Both the position numbers and the translations under genes were made by a program. This document shows positions 54,806-63,795 of a stretch of DNA of 64,000 bases, in pieces; position 1 is the stretch's first letter; each line of letters starts with the position of its first letter. This DNA comes from Arthrobacter sp. SLBN-100. GTDB lineage: Bacteria > Actinomycetota > Actinomycetes > Actinomycetales > Micrococcaceae. The DNA is taken from assembly GCF_006715305.1 (NCBI RefSeq), contig NZ_VFMY01000001.1:1612001-1676000 (forward strand), read 5' to 3'. The notes under the pieces are model-generated. The model saw only the letters and a program-made list of their open reading frames with translations. It ran no database searches and was not told the DNA's origin.

Positions 54806-55609
54806 GTGAGCATCCCAACGCCTTATGAAGACCTCCTGCGCGATGTCCTGGCTTCCGGCACGCATAAATCGGACCGTACCGGGACCGGAACAACCAGCGT
54901 TTTCGGGCGCCAAATGCGCTTTGACCTCTCGAAAAGCTTCCCGCTGATCACCACCAAACGGGTCCACTTCAAGTCCGTGGCGGTGGAGCTTTTGTGGTTC
55001 CTGCGCGGCGAAACGAACATCAAATGGATGCAGGACCAGGGCGTCACCATCTGGAATGAATGGGCGGACGCGGACGGGGACCTGGGCCCTGTGTACGGTG
55101 TCCAGTGGCGCAGCTGGCCCACGCCGGACGGCGGCCACATCGACCAGATCGCCGAGCTCATCGAGAACCTCAAGTCCAACCCGGATTCCCGCCGGCATAT
55201 CGTCTCAGCGTGGAATGTGTCCGAACTCCACGACATGGCCCTGCCGCCGTGCCACGCGTTCTTCCAGTTCTACGTGGCAGACGGCAAACTGTCCTGCCAG
55301 CTGTACCAGCGCTCCGCGGACATGTTCCTGGGCGTGCCGTTCAACATCGCCTCCTACGCGCTGCTCACCTGCATGGTGGCCCAGCAGGTGGGGCTGGAGC
55401 CGGGTGAATTCGTGTGGACCGGCGGAGACGTGCACATCTACGAAAACCACATGGACCAGGTCCTCAAGCAGCTGGACCGGGAGCCGTACGAGTATCCGCA
55501 GCTGAAAATCAGCCGTAAGCCGGCTTCGATTTTTGACTACACGCTTGAGGACTTCGAAGTGGTGGGCTACCAGCACCACGCCACGATCAAGGCCCCGATC
55601 GCGGTATGA
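54806..55609 (+). CDS. thyA: Thymidylate synthase
   Basis: Makes dTMP from dUMP using methylene-tetrahydrofolate. The 267-residue product has [18 protein letters not shown], the catalytic Cys149 in [12 protein letters not shown], and the [20 protein letters not shown] segment. A possible -10 (TAGACT) lies about 15 bp upstream of the ATG. The folA gene overlaps its end by 4 bp, tying dihydrofolate production to its recycling. Confidence 0.98.
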   Translation: MSIPTPYEDLLRDVLASGTHKSDRTGTGTTSVFGRQMRFDLSKSFPLITTKRVHFKSVAVELLWFLRGETNIKWMQDQGVTIWNEWADADGDLGPVYGVQWRSWPTPDGGHIDQIAELIENLKSNPDSRRHIVSAWNVSELHDMALPPCHAFFQFYVADGKLSCQLYQRSADMFLGVPFNIASYALLTCMVAQQVGLEPGEFVWTGGDVHIYENHMDQVLKQLDREPYEYPQLKISRKPASIFDYTLEDFEVVGYQHHATIKAPIAV

Positions 55610-56190
55610 GTACGGAGAACACCACCGATCCGCAGTCCTTTACCGAAGGGCTGGCCGCATCGGTGACCGGCGTAGGCATGGTGTGGGCGCAGACGCCCGA
55701 CGGGGTTATCGGCAAGGACGGCGATATGCCCTGGCACCTGCCCGAGGACCTGAAGCACTTCAACCGGCTCACCATGGGCCATCCCGTGGTGATGGGCCGC
55801 AAGACCTGGTTGTCCTTCCCGGACAAGTTCCGTCCCCTGCCCGGCCGCACCAACATCGTGATTACCCGGCAGAAAAGCTGGGCGGATACGCCTGAGGCGG
55901 AGGGCGCCGTCGTGGTTCCTTCCCTTGATGACGCGCTGCTTGAGTCGCAGTTCGTCGACGGCGGGGAAACCGTCTGGATCCTGGGCGGCGGTGAGATATT
56001 CCGCCAGTCCACCGAGCTTGCGAACGTCGCGGTGGTCACCACCATCGACGTTGATGCTGACGGCGACACTTTCGCTCCCGAGCTTGGCACCGGTTGGGAG
56101 GCTTCCGCTTCCGTCCCGCCGGACGGCTGGCTGACGGCGGCCAACGGTACACGCTACAGATTCACCAAATGGTCACGGACTGAGGGCTAA
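55606..56190 (+). CDS. folA: Dihydrofolate reductase
   Basis: Reduces the dihydrofolate released by ThyA. The core begins near residue 22 ([30 protein letters not shown]), with [20 protein letters not shown] and the GGGEIFRQ motif. The 20-residue N-terminal extension is unusual but begins exactly at the overlap with thyA (ATGA). 194 residues. Confidence 0.96.
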   Translation: MSTENTTDPQSFTEGLAASVTGVGMVWAQTPDGVIGKDGDMPWHLPEDLKHFNRLTMGHPVVMGRKTWLSFPDKFRPLPGRTNIVITRQKSWADTPEAEGAVVVPSLDDALLESQFVDGGETVWILGGGEIFRQSTELANVAVVTTIDVDADGDTFAPELGTGWEASASVPPDGWLTAANGTRYRFTKWSRTEG

Positions 56191-56193
56191 GGA

Positions 56194-56412
56194 ATGTTGA
56201 AGAAACCGGAAACCCTCTTTGTGCTGGGTTACATGCTGCTCCCCCTGCTGGCGCTGTTGTCCGCCATTGTGGGGTTCACCATGATCCTGGGCGGTAACAA
56301 GATCGCCGGGGCCATCGTGCTGGTGGTGGTGACGCAGGTCTTCGCCTTCGGCGCCTTCTTCGCCTTGCGGGCCAGGAAAGCTGCTGTCCTTGAGGAGCCC
56401 GACCGAGGGTAG
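56194..56412 (+). CDS. Small two-span membrane protein
   Basis: 72 residues, 4 bp after folA, with two hydrophobic helices (about 8-28 and 35-60) and a short basic then acidic tail. No family function known to me. Likely cotranscribed with thyA-folA. Confidence 0.8.
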   Translation: MLKKPETLFVLGYMLLPLLALLSAIVGFTMILGGNKIAGAIVLVVVTQVFAFGAFFALRARKAAVLEEPDRG

Positions 56413-56523
56413 CCGCTTCGGCAGCGCATGGGGAGGACACCCCATCGCGCACGTCGGGGGTCGTAACTAAGCTGGTGCCTGCATCTTAAGGCGCAGCCGT
56501 TTGAACATTTGGGGGAACACCTG

Positions 56524-57540
56524 GTGGCAGGGAATTTGTGGGGGGCCGACGTTGCCGAATTGCGGACGCTGGCGCAGCAGTTCGGCAAGACGGCTGACCT
56601 GCTGCTGCAGCAATCCACGCAGCTGACAAGCCACATCAACAGCACGACGTCGTGGAAGGGCCAGGACGCCGTTGCGTTCCGTTCTGAGTGGAACGGCAGC
56701 CACCGGGCCATGCTCCAGCAGGCTGCCTTCGCGCTCAAGCAGGAGTCGAAGAAGCTCCTGGAGAACGCGAACCAGCAGGAGGAAGCCAGCGACGGCGAGC
56801 CCGGATCTGGTGGTGGTCACATCCCTGCCGGGTCCGGTTCCGGTTCGACGGAGAATCCTTGGGGGCCGGACTGGCTGGCCAAGGGTTCGCCGTTCCGGGA
56901 CGGATGGGCGATTCGTAGCCAGTTCAAGAACGCTTTGGACCTACCCAAGAATGTTTTCGGTTTGGCCGCGATGGCTTCCAAAGGTCTCGACGAGTTCACT
57001 GACGCTACCCGCTGGGCCAAGCTCCCTGCCAACAGCGTCACCTACAACTTGTTGGATTCAGGCACCGATCTCCTCGGGCTCAAGAATCTCCAGAAATACG
57101 TCCCGGCCCTGAATCAATTCGGCGGAGTATTCAAGGAAAGCACCTGGCTGTTCAAAGGCCATGGCCCAGTCCTGGAGAGCCTTGGGAAGGGCGGGCTCGG
57201 CCGTGGCCTGGGTTGGGCCGGCGTGGGCCTGAACGCATTCGACGCCGCCGGATATATTGCGGCAGGTAAGACGGAAGATGCCGTTTGGTCGGGCGCAAAG
57301 GCCGCCCTCGGCGTAGCGTGCTTCCTTCCCCCGCCTGCAGGAACCATCTGTACGGTGGTCAGTGCGGGAATCGCTGTCTACGAGATCCCGGCGGTCAAGG
57401 AGTTCGTGAATGATGCGGCCGGCAACGTTGTGGACACGGTGGCCAGCGCCGTGAAGGATCCAGGCAAATTCGTCGAAGACACTGGCGAGAACCTGGCAGA
57501 CCTCGGCAGGGGCGCCGCCAGCTTCCTCGGGTTCGGATAG
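56524..57540 (+). CDS. WXG100-domain protein with hydrophobic C-terminal domain (putative type VII secretion substrate)
   Basis: Start is GTG 56524 (GGGGGAAC upstream); TTG at 56509 is an alternative. The 338-residue product has an N-terminal WXG100-like helical hairpin with W-x-G at Trp44-Gly46 (TTSWKGQDAVAFRSEW), a Gly/Ser linker (about 93-115), a middle region of unknown fold and a C-terminal part rich in Gly and Ala, with small-residue spacing as in glycine zippers (GLGRGLGWAGVGLNAFDAAG) and two hydrophobic segments. No known toxin motif was found. Head of a three-gene unit. Secretion and membrane action are inferences. Confidence 0.75.
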   Translation: MAGNLWGADVAELRTLAQQFGKTADLLLQQSTQLTSHINSTTSWKGQDAVAFRSEWNGSHRAMLQQAAFALKQESKKLLENANQQEEASDGEPGSGGGHIPAGSGSGSTENPWGPDWLAKGSPFRDGWAIRSQFKNALDLPKNVFGLAAMASKGLDEFTDATRWAKLPANSVTYNLLDSGTDLLGLKNLQKYVPALNQFGGVFKESTWLFKGHGPVLESLGKGGLGRGLGWAGVGLNAFDAAGYIAAGKTEDAVWSGAKAALGVACFLPPPAGTICTVVSAGIAVYEIPAVKEFVNDAAGNVVDTVASAVKDPGKFVEDTGENLADLGRGAASFLGFG

Positions 57541-57561
57541 TTCAACTTAAGGATAATTTTC

Positions 57562-58203
57562 GTGACAACCAGCATCCATTCCACTGAGTCGCCGGAAACT
57601 GTAGTCGGCTTCGGCTTTGCCGAAATCGCCTACCTGATCAGAAGGTTTGATACCGACGCTGCAAAAAAGTCGGGGCAGGTCCTGCGGCTTGAAGCGGAAG
57701 TCCAGTCCGATCCGATCTGTGTCGCTGGAGGATCTTCGCTTCTGGGCCGGGGCTTTGCGAGCGTTGACGACGACCTTGAACTGGAAGGTCCGGCGATACC
57801 CACCGCCTATGCCTTGTCCAAGGCTTACCGCTGGACCGAAATCAGTCTTGTTGACGGCGAGAAAACTGACACCGTTGTGCATGTGGAGTCCGACAAGGTA
57901 TCGCTGCTGATGCAGCCCAGAACCCTTGGCACGTGGTTCGTCTTCGCCCAGCAGCCCGATATTGACGGCGCAGACGCTCAACTCTCCCTCATCGAGGAAC
58001 ATACCCGAACTCATCCCGAGGGGACAGCATTCATCCGGGTTAAGTCGGTCTCGGGCGAAGACCACCTCCTCATCCGACCAGACGGTCCCGGCTGGGCGGT
58101 CGCCAAAGTCGTCGATCCCACAACGGACGTCGAAGAAACCACAGGCCTGGATACTTCAGGCCTCCTGGCCCGGATCCGGGAAACCCGGGGAGAAACCCGA
58201 TGA
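57562..58203 (+). CDS. Unknown soluble protein of the WXG100 unit
   Basis: 213 residues from GTG 57562 with AAGGATAA upstream, 21 bp after the WXG100 gene. Mixed alpha/beta sequence with few hydrophobic runs (GFGFAEIAYLIRRFD, SLLMQPRTLGTWFVFAQQP). No domain recognised with confidence. In WXG/LXG units the following small gene is often a chaperone or immunity protein; that role is only a suggestion here. Overlaps the next gene by 4 bp. Confidence 0.7.
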   Translation: MTTSIHSTESPETVVGFGFAEIAYLIRRFDTDAAKKSGQVLRLEAEVQSDPICVAGGSSLLGRGFASVDDDLELEGPAIPTAYALSKAYRWTEISLVDGEKTDTVVHVESDKVSLLMQPRTLGTWFVFAQQPDIDGADAQLSLIEEHTRTHPEGTAFIRVKSVSGEDHLLIRPDGPGWAVAKVVDPTTDVEETTGLDTSGLLARIRETRGETR

Positions 58204-58610
58204 GCAACGAGTCTCCCGGAATGGGGCGGCCCTCCCGGCGAAAGGGCTACTACAAGCGCCAGATAGAACTGGAGGCAGCGAAGCAGGGGCTCACGGTCGA
58301 GGAATACGGGGTCTACAAGGGCTCAACCGGCAGTGCCATCCAGCCGATTAATTCGGCTGGCGGTCTACTCTTCCTCGCCATCTTGATTTCACTGTTCTCT
58401 GCCATTGTCGTTGGAGGCGCCATCATTCTCCTCACCGGCGAAGGGGTCACCAACTGGCCGCAATTCATCATCAGCTGCGCGATTGTACTTTTCCTGGTGC
58501 CAACCTCATGGGCTTATTACTTCAAGGAACGCAAAGCGGCACGCCTCCGGAAGGCGGCCGGAAAAACGCTCCAGCCGCCTACCCGTCGGTCGAGCAGCAC
58601 CGAGTGGTAG
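58200..58610 (+). CDS. Two-span membrane protein of the WXG100 unit
   Basis: 136 residues; basic N-terminus (RPSRRKGYYKRQIELEAAKQ), two hydrophobic helices (about 54-78 and 87-106) and a basic C-terminus. Begins within the end of the upstream gene (ATGA). A membrane partner would fit protection against a membrane-acting product, but this is inference. Confidence 0.7.
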   Translation: MSNESPGMGRPSRRKGYYKRQIELEAAKQGLTVEEYGVYKGSTGSAIQPINSAGGLLFLAILISLFSAIVVGGAIILLTGEGVTNWPQFIISCAIVLFLVPTSWAYYFKERKAARLRKAAGKTLQPPTRRSSSTEW

Positions 58611-58749
58611 GGAATCAATCAGCAATTTGGCCGACAGAACTTAAGTCGCGGCCAGGCAAGGCGGCCGTCGTCCGTTGCGGCTCCAAAGCTGAACAACGGC
58701 GTGACGTAACCGACTGCGCCGTACCGGTTCCGAAGTCTAAACTGTACGA

Positions 58750-59892
58750 ATGACTACAGCAGCTACCCCTTCCGTCGGCCTGGTCGGATGGCGCGGCATG
58801 GTCGGTTCCGTCCTCATGCAGCGCATGCAGGATGAGGGCGACTTCGCCAACATCAACCCGGTGTTCTTCTCCACCTCCAACGCGGGAGGTGCCGCGCCGT
58901 CACTTGCTGGTATAGCAGAAGGCAGTGTAGGCAAGCTCGAAAACGCGTTCGACATCGACACCCTCGCGAAGCTGCCCATTATCGTCACTGCCCAGGGCGG
59001 CGACTACACCAAGCAGGTCCACGGCGAACTGCGCAGCCGCGGCTGGGACGGCCTCTGGATCGACGCCGCCTCCACCCTGCGCATGAACGACGACTCGATC
59101 ATCGTCCTGGACCCGATCAACCGCGACGTGATCGACAAGGGCCTGGTCAACGGCACCAAGGACTTCATCGGCGGCAACTGCACCGTGTCCTGCATGCTGA
59201 TGGGCCTGGGCGGGCTGTTCAAGAACAACCTGGTGGAGTGGGGCACCTCCATGACCTACCAAGCGGCCTCCGGCGGCGGCGCCCGGCACATGCGGGAGCT
59301 CCTCAGCCAGTTCGGCACACTCAACGCCGAGGTCAGCACCGAATTGGACGACCCGGCGTCGGCCATCCTGGACATCGACCGCAAGGTCCTGGCCCACCAG
59401 CGCACGGCCATCGACGCCACCCAGTTCGGCGTTCCCCTGGCCGGCTCCCTGATCCCCTGGATCGACGCGGACCTGGGCAACGGGCAGTCCAAGGAAGAGT
59501 GGAAGGCCGGGGTCGAGACCAACAAGATCCTCGGCACCTCCAGCGAGAACCGCGTCATCATGGACGGCCTCTGCGTCCGCATCGGCGCCATGCGCTCCCA
59601 CTCCCAGGCCCTGACCCTCAAGCTCCGCGAGGACCTGTCCGTTGCCGAGATCGAGAAGCTGCTCGACGAAGACAACCAGTGGGCCAAGGTAGTGCCCAAC
59701 AAGAAGGAAGCGTCCATGGCGGAGCTGACCCCGGTGGCCGCATCCGGCACCCTGGACATCCCCGTGGGCCGCATCCGCAAGATGGAGATGGGCCCGCAGT
59801 ACATCAGCGCCTTCACCGTGGGCGACCAGCTCCTGTGGGGCGCCGCCGAGCCGCTGCGCCGCATGCTCAACATCGCCACCGGAAACCTGTAA
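58750..59892 (+). CDS. asd: Aspartate-semialdehyde dehydrogenase, E. coli-like type
   Basis: Reduces aspartyl phosphate in the lysine/threonine/methionine/diaminopimelate pathway. The 380-residue product has [15 protein letters not shown] at the NADP site, the nucleophile Cys144 in [33 protein letters not shown] and [21 protein letters not shown]. It resembles the gammaproteobacterial enzyme rather than the actinobacterial form linked with lysC. Followed by a strong terminator that is also a repeat element. Confidence 0.95.
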   Translation: MTTAATPSVGLVGWRGMVGSVLMQRMQDEGDFANINPVFFSTSNAGGAAPSLAGIAEGSVGKLENAFDIDTLAKLPIIVTAQGGDYTKQVHGELRSRGWDGLWIDAASTLRMNDDSIIVLDPINRDVIDKGLVNGTKDFIGGNCTVSCMLMGLGGLFKNNLVEWGTSMTYQAASGGGARHMRELLSQFGTLNAEVSTELDDPASAILDIDRKVLAHQRTAIDATQFGVPLAGSLIPWIDADLGNGQSKEEWKAGVETNKILGTSSENRVIMDGLCVRIGAMRSHSQALTLKLREDLSVAEIEKLLDEDNQWAKVVPNKKEASMAELTPVAASGTLDIPVGRIRKMEMGPQYISAFTVGDQLLWGAAEPLRRMLNIATGNL

Positions 59893-59911
59893 CCCCGGAT
59901 TCTTCGCAACG

Positions 59912-59977
59912 GCGGCCCTAAGCCGCTTGAACGGTGCTGCCCAGCACCGCTCAAGCGGGGCAGGGCCGCTTTTGTTT
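59912..59977 (+). terminator. Terminator of asd; copy 1 of a hairpin repeat
   Basis: A long stem (GCGGCCCT/AGGGCCGC outer arms, CCGCTTGA/TCAAGCGG and CGGTGCT/AGCACCG inner arms) ends in tttttgtttt on the plus strand. Its central 34 bp (59917-59950) are identical to 61031-61064. Confidence 0.9.
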
Positions 59978-60940
59978 TCAGGCCGACATCCCACGGAGGC
60001 GCTCCGCCATCGCCTGGAGGCGGTGCTTCAGCTCTGCGGGCCGGTCAAGGTGCTTCCATTCAAGCCGAAACATCGACCATCCCTCTTCGATGAGCGCGTT
60101 CTCCCGCCGGCGCTCGGCGAGAAGAACCTCCTCAGCGGGCCGGTAATCCGTGTATTTCCCGGCGCCATCAAACTCGATAATGATCCTCGCTGCGATATCG
60201 GCAAAATCCGTCCGGAAAAGCCCGCTGCGCGTGGGAATCTCAACCTGCGGAATGAATTTCTTCATACCGAACGAGTTCAGCAGGAGCCGGGTTCGGGTCT
60301 CACCTGCCGATTCGGAGCGTCCGTCCAACGCGTCCAGCAGCTGGCGGGCACGACGGCTCCCCCGTTTCTCCGGCCCCTGCTCCAGTCGTCGCTGCAACTC
60401 GCCGGGATCGGCACCCTTGCGCAAGGCATGATCGCCAATGACAGCGGCTTGTTCGAGCGGCAGGATCCGGGCGCAGTCCAGGACCGTCCTTTCCAGGCTG
60501 GTCACCGTGATTTCCCGGCCGTCCGGGGTCCAAAGCGTGGTGATGTCCCCTTCACCCAGGAGCGCGCGGTGGGTCCTGACATCCATCCCAGCGCTTTTCC
60601 GCGAGTTGGCGTAGCTCGTGGTGACGTGGATAAGCGGTCCAACATTCCACACCTGGCATTCATGCAGCCGGGCCGCGCTCAGGTGGCTATACAGTGCAAG
60701 GCCCCCGGTAGAGAGTTGATGGGCCTGAATAAGCAGGCTGTCCCGGGTCCAGGGCTTGAGTCCCTGCCAATGCGAGCTCCGGACGTATGCGCCCCGCCGG
60801 AGGCGCAGGACCGTGCCGCCGCACACTGCCGCCGTCAAAATCCTGTCCTCGAGTCCCGCAGCGGCCAGTTGTTGAGTCGACGCTACTGGCATGTCAGGCC
60901 ACCGCTCCTCAACCAGCGCCCGGATTCTATCGGCTTTCAT
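59978..60940 (-). CDS. AbiEi-like/DUF559 protein (putative Vsr-fold nuclease)
   Basis: 320 residues from ATG 60940. The N-terminal ~90 residues resemble the AbiEi-type winged-helix domain (LAAAGLEDRILTAAVCGGTVLRLRRGAYVR), the C-terminal half a DUF559-type PD-(D/E)xK fold: IPTRSGLFRTDFADIAARIIIEFDGAG supplies D...E-x-D positions, followed by RRRENALIEEGWSMFRLEWKHL. Many actinobacteria carry several such genes singly; the role is unknown. The gene is bracketed by two copies of a hairpin repeat, which hints at past mobility. Confidence 0.78.
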   Translation of the reverse strand: MKADRIRALVEERWPDMPVASTQQLAAAGLEDRILTAAVCGGTVLRLRRGAYVRSSHWQGLKPWTRDSLLIQAHQLSTGGLALYSHLSAARLHECQVWNVGPLIHVTTSYANSRKSAGMDVRTHRALLGEGDITTLWTPDGREITVTSLERTVLDCARILPLEQAAVIGDHALRKGADPGELQRRLEQGPEKRGSRRARQLLDALDGRSESAGETRTRLLLNSFGMKKFIPQVEIPTRSGLFRTDFADIAARIIIEFDGAGKYTDYRPAEEVLLAERRRENALIEEGWSMFRLEWKHLDRPAELKHRLQAMAERLRGMSA

Positions 60941-61025
60941 GGGTCCAACACTCCCTGCCTCCCGCCCAGACTGGAATGGTGGAGCGCCCGGATGTGGACA
61001 AACGCCCGTGCCACGAACTACATGG

Positions 61026-61083
61026 GCGGGCCTAAGCCGCTTGAACGGTGCTGCCCAGCACCGCCCAAGCGGGCCAGGGCCGC
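61026..61083. repeat. Hairpin repeat, copy 2
   Basis: The same element as at 59912-59969, with a central 34 bp identical and changes only in the outer arms. It lacks the plus-strand T-run. It lies just past the stop of the HTH_42 gene and before the start of the DUF559 gene (both minus strand). Confidence 0.9.
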
Positions 61084-61090
61084 TCATGTT

Positions 61091-62221
61091 TCAGGACCGC
61101 AGGAACGCTTCGTAGCGCTGGGCGGCACGGGCGAACGCTGCCTGGGCAGCGGGCCCCGGAGGCTTGCCGTCACCAAAGAGTTCAGGCACGACGGCGGCAC
61201 TCGCGCTGGTGCCTTCGCGGGCCCACGTGCCAATCACCTCTCCGCCGGCAACCACAGTCTTCTTGAAGACGCCGTTACCGCCGGGGACGATCTTGTTGGC
61301 GTGCTCGGGCTTCAGGACCAGGCTCCGGTCCGTATAGCCCAGCACAAACTCGTCGAACCCGGGCAGAAGGAGGACGGAGCGCTGGCCGGGCACACCGCCG
61401 TCGAGCAATGACGCTGTCTCCGGTGACAGCCAGAAGCTTGCACCCTCGAACTCCAGCTCCACCAGCTGGTCTTTGGCCTCCTCGAACGCGGCCCGGACCT
61501 CTGTCAGGGGAATCTGCGTCCACCAGGCGAAGTCCCGGATGGTGGCAGGTCCGTGGCTCCGGAAATAGCGCAGCGCGAACTCGGCGATGGCCTCCTGCCG
61601 CTCAAGCCGGCGCGAGACCGGGATCCAGCTTTCGAAGTCCACCAGCAGCTGCTGGTTTCCCGCCAGCGGTCCCTGCACCAGCCAGCCGTGCCGGCATAGG
61701 GTGCCCAGGATGTGGATGCCCCGCTGGCCCTGCGTGGGCTGCCCGGCGGCGTCGAAAACCTGGAAGAGCTCCCCGCGGCTGATGGAACCGCGGCCGGCTA
61801 CCCGTTCCAGGGCCAGGTCCCGGCACTTCTCGATGTCCGCCCACGCGATGCCCAGTTCACGGTGCCGGCCCGCGATGCCCTTGGTAAGGCGTTCTGCAGT
61901 AAGGTCCAGCATCCAGTGCAGGTCCTCCGGCGCCACCACGTGCAGCGTCCCGCGCATCGGCCACGAGCGCACTACAGCACCGGAATCAAGGGCGGAGCGG
62001 ACATCGGCGAGACCGGCACCGGGAACCCTGGCGCCCACGGCCCATAGGACGGCCTGCAGGTCCTGGGCCTGCATCGCCGTCATCCAGCGGACAGTTTCAG
62101 CTATGGAAGCAGCGGTGTGCGATTGCCGCGGAACAGTGTGGAGCGGGAGCAGCCGTTGTGACACGAGCCGAAGCCTGCCCAGCGTTCGACGGTCAAGATG
62201 GACCCCCTCCTTCGCAGCCAT
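61091..62221 (-). CDS. Winged-helix DNA-binding protein, HTH_42 (AlkZ/YcaQ-like) family
   Basis: 376 residues. The N-terminal part RWMTAMQAQDLQAVLWAVGARVPG carries the Q-x-Q-type motif of this superfamily, followed by RSWPMRGTLHVVAPEDLHWML. Relatives AlkZ and YcaQ are DNA glycosylases that unhook crosslinks or remove bulky alkyl adducts, but the actinobacterial branch is largely untested. Its stop is next to the hairpin repeat. Confidence 0.82.
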   Translation of the reverse strand: MAAKEGVHLDRRTLGRLRLVSQRLLPLHTVPRQSHTAASIAETVRWMTAMQAQDLQAVLWAVGARVPGAGLADVRSALDSGAVVRSWPMRGTLHVVAPEDLHWMLDLTAERLTKGIAGRHRELGIAWADIEKCRDLALERVAGRGSISRGELFQVFDAAGQPTQGQRGIHILGTLCRHGWLVQGPLAGNQQLLVDFESWIPVSRRLERQEAIAEFALRYFRSHGPATIRDFAWWTQIPLTEVRAAFEEAKDQLVELEFEGASFWLSPETASLLDGGVPGQRSVLLLPGFDEFVLGYTDRSLVLKPEHANKIVPGGNGVFKKTVVAGGEVIGTWAREGTSASAAVVPELFGDGKPPGPAAQAAFARAAQRYEAFLRS

Positions 62222-62247
62222 GGCCCCATCTTATGGTCAGGAGCGCG

Positions 62248-63315
62248 CTACAGTTCCAGGCCTATAAGCAGCGGTTCCGGATGCAGTTCGATTCCAAAGC
62301 GCCGTTCGACGCCGGCACGCACCTCGCGGGCCACCGCCACCACGTCAGCGGCCTTGGCTGAGCCGCGGTTGGTGATGGCGAGGGTGTGCTTGGTGGAGAG
62401 GGACGCCCGGCCGCCGCTGACGCTGCCCGGCTCCAGGCCAAAGCCTTTGCTGAAGCCGGATTGATCGATCAGCCAGGCAGCGGAGAGCTTCACCAGCCCG
62501 TCCTGGCCCGCAGGGTACCGCGGGGCCCCTTCCGGCAGCGCCGCGGCCACCTCCGCCGGGACGATGGGGTTGGTGAAGAACGAACCCGTGGAGTAGGTAT
62601 CCCTGTCTTCCGGATCCCACACCATGCCCTTCGAGGCCCGCAGCCGCAGCACTTCCCGGCGCACATCAGTGGCGTAAGCGCGCTTTCCCTGCTCCACCCC
62701 CAGCGACCGGGCCAGCTCCGCGTATCGGATGGGTGCACTCATGCGCCCAATGGGCAGCTGGAATTCAACCGTCAGCACCACATAGCGGGGTGAGCCGTTG
62801 ACGGTGGTCTGCTTGAGGATGGAGTCCCTGTAGCCGAACTTCAGCTCGGAGTTGGTGAAAGTCTTGACGGCGTTCCGCTCGCGGTCCCAGGTGCGCACGG
62901 CAGCGATGGTCTGGGACACATCCGAACCATAGGCGCCGACGTTCTGCACCGGGGTTGCCCCGGTGGAGCCCGGGATGCCGGCGAGGGCTTCGATCCCGGA
63001 CCAGGCGTGCAGAACCGCGTGCTCCACCAGCTTGTCCCAGTTGTGGCCGGCCTGCACCACTACCGCCACGCCGCCGCAGGAATCCTCCGCGTTGACCGTG
63101 AACCCTTCCGAGGCGATCTTGATGACCGTACCGGGGAACCCGTCGTCGGAAATCAGCAGGTTGGAGCCGCCGCTGATGATCAGCAGCGGCTCCCCTGCGC
63201 CGTCCGCGGTGCGGACGGCGTCGATGATTTCAGCCTCGGTGCGGGCCTCGATGAAGGTGCCCGCTGGGCCTCCGACGGCGGCCGTGGTGAGCTGGGAAAG
63301 CAAGGTGGAAGTCAC
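62248..63315 (-). CDS. murB: UDP-N-acetylenolpyruvoylglucosamine reductase
   Basis: FAD enzyme that makes UDP-MurNAc in the cytosol for peptidoglycan. The 355-residue product has the FAD-binding GEPLLIISGGSNLLISDDG, GIEALAGIPGSTGATPVQNVGAYG, the catalytic Ser in TYSTGSFFTNP, and LSTKHTLAITNRGSAKAADV near the end. Type I by length. Follows a hadB-like gene, the usual actinobacterial order. Confidence 0.96.
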   Translation of the reverse strand: MTSTLLSQLTTAAVGGPAGTFIEARTEAEIIDAVRTADGAGEPLLIISGGSNLLISDDGFPGTVIKIASEGFTVNAEDSCGGVAVVVQAGHNWDKLVEHAVLHAWSGIEALAGIPGSTGATPVQNVGAYGSDVSQTIAAVRTWDRERNAVKTFTNSELKFGYRDSILKQTTVNGSPRYVVLTVEFQLPIGRMSAPIRYAELARSLGVEQGKRAYATDVRREVLRLRASKGMVWDPEDRDTYSTGSFFTNPIVPAEVAAALPEGAPRYPAGQDGLVKLSAAWLIDQSGFSKGFGLEPGSVSGGRASLSTKHTLAITNRGSAKAADVVAVAREVRAGVERRFGIELHPEPLLIGLEL

Positions 63316-63355
63316 CAGACAACCCTATCGCCGAAAGGGGGACACGCTTCCCGGC

Positions 63356-63793
63356 TCAGCTGAGCAGGACGACGGCCTGGGCCTTCATCAGGACCTTCTG
63401 GCCTGCCGAAACAACGGTGAGGTCAATACGGGCCGTGTTGGCCTCGGCGTCGAGCTTTCCGATGAGGCCGGTGACCTCAATGGTGGCGCCGGGCGCTTCG
63501 GTTCCGGTGGTGTCGGTGACCAGGACGGGCTTGGTGAAGCGGGTCTGGAAGTCGACGACGGCGGCCGGGTCGCCCGCCCAGTCGGTGACCAGCTGGACGG
63601 CGGAGCCCATGGTGAACATGCCGTGGGCGATGACGCCGGGCAGTTCCACGCCGGTGGCGAAGGCCTCATTCCAGTGGATCGGGTTGAAGTCGCCGGACGC
63701 CCCGGCGTACTTGACCAGGTCGGTGCGGGTGACCTCGACGGTGCGGCTGCCGATCTCCTGGCCGGGGCTGAGTTCGTGGATGCTGAGGCTCAT
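63356..63793 (-). CDS. MaoC-family (3R)-hydroxyacyl dehydratase subunit (HadB-like)
   Basis: Hot-dog-fold hydratase/dehydratase. The 145-residue product has the catalytic Asp/His of the hydratase-2 motif (YAGASGDFNPIHWNEAFA) and the GVIAHGMFTMGSAVQLVTDW helix. In mycobacteria HadB pairs with HadA to dehydrate fatty acyl chains; the gene upstream encodes the matching partner. In a mycolate-free genus the pathway is probably fatty acid related, but this is not settled. Confidence 0.85.
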   Translation of the reverse strand: MSLSIHELSPGQEIGSRTVEVTRTDLVKYAGASGDFNPIHWNEAFATGVELPGVIAHGMFTMGSAVQLVTDWAGDPAAVVDFQTRFTKPVLVTDTTGTEAPGATIEVTGLIGKLDAEANTARIDLTVVSAGQKVLMKAQAVVLLS

Positions 63794-63795
63794 GG

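Noticed and set aside
59978..61087. 369-residue version of the DUF559 protein
   Set aside because: The first 49 residues would be read through the hairpin repeat; the ATG at 60940 is the more sensible start.
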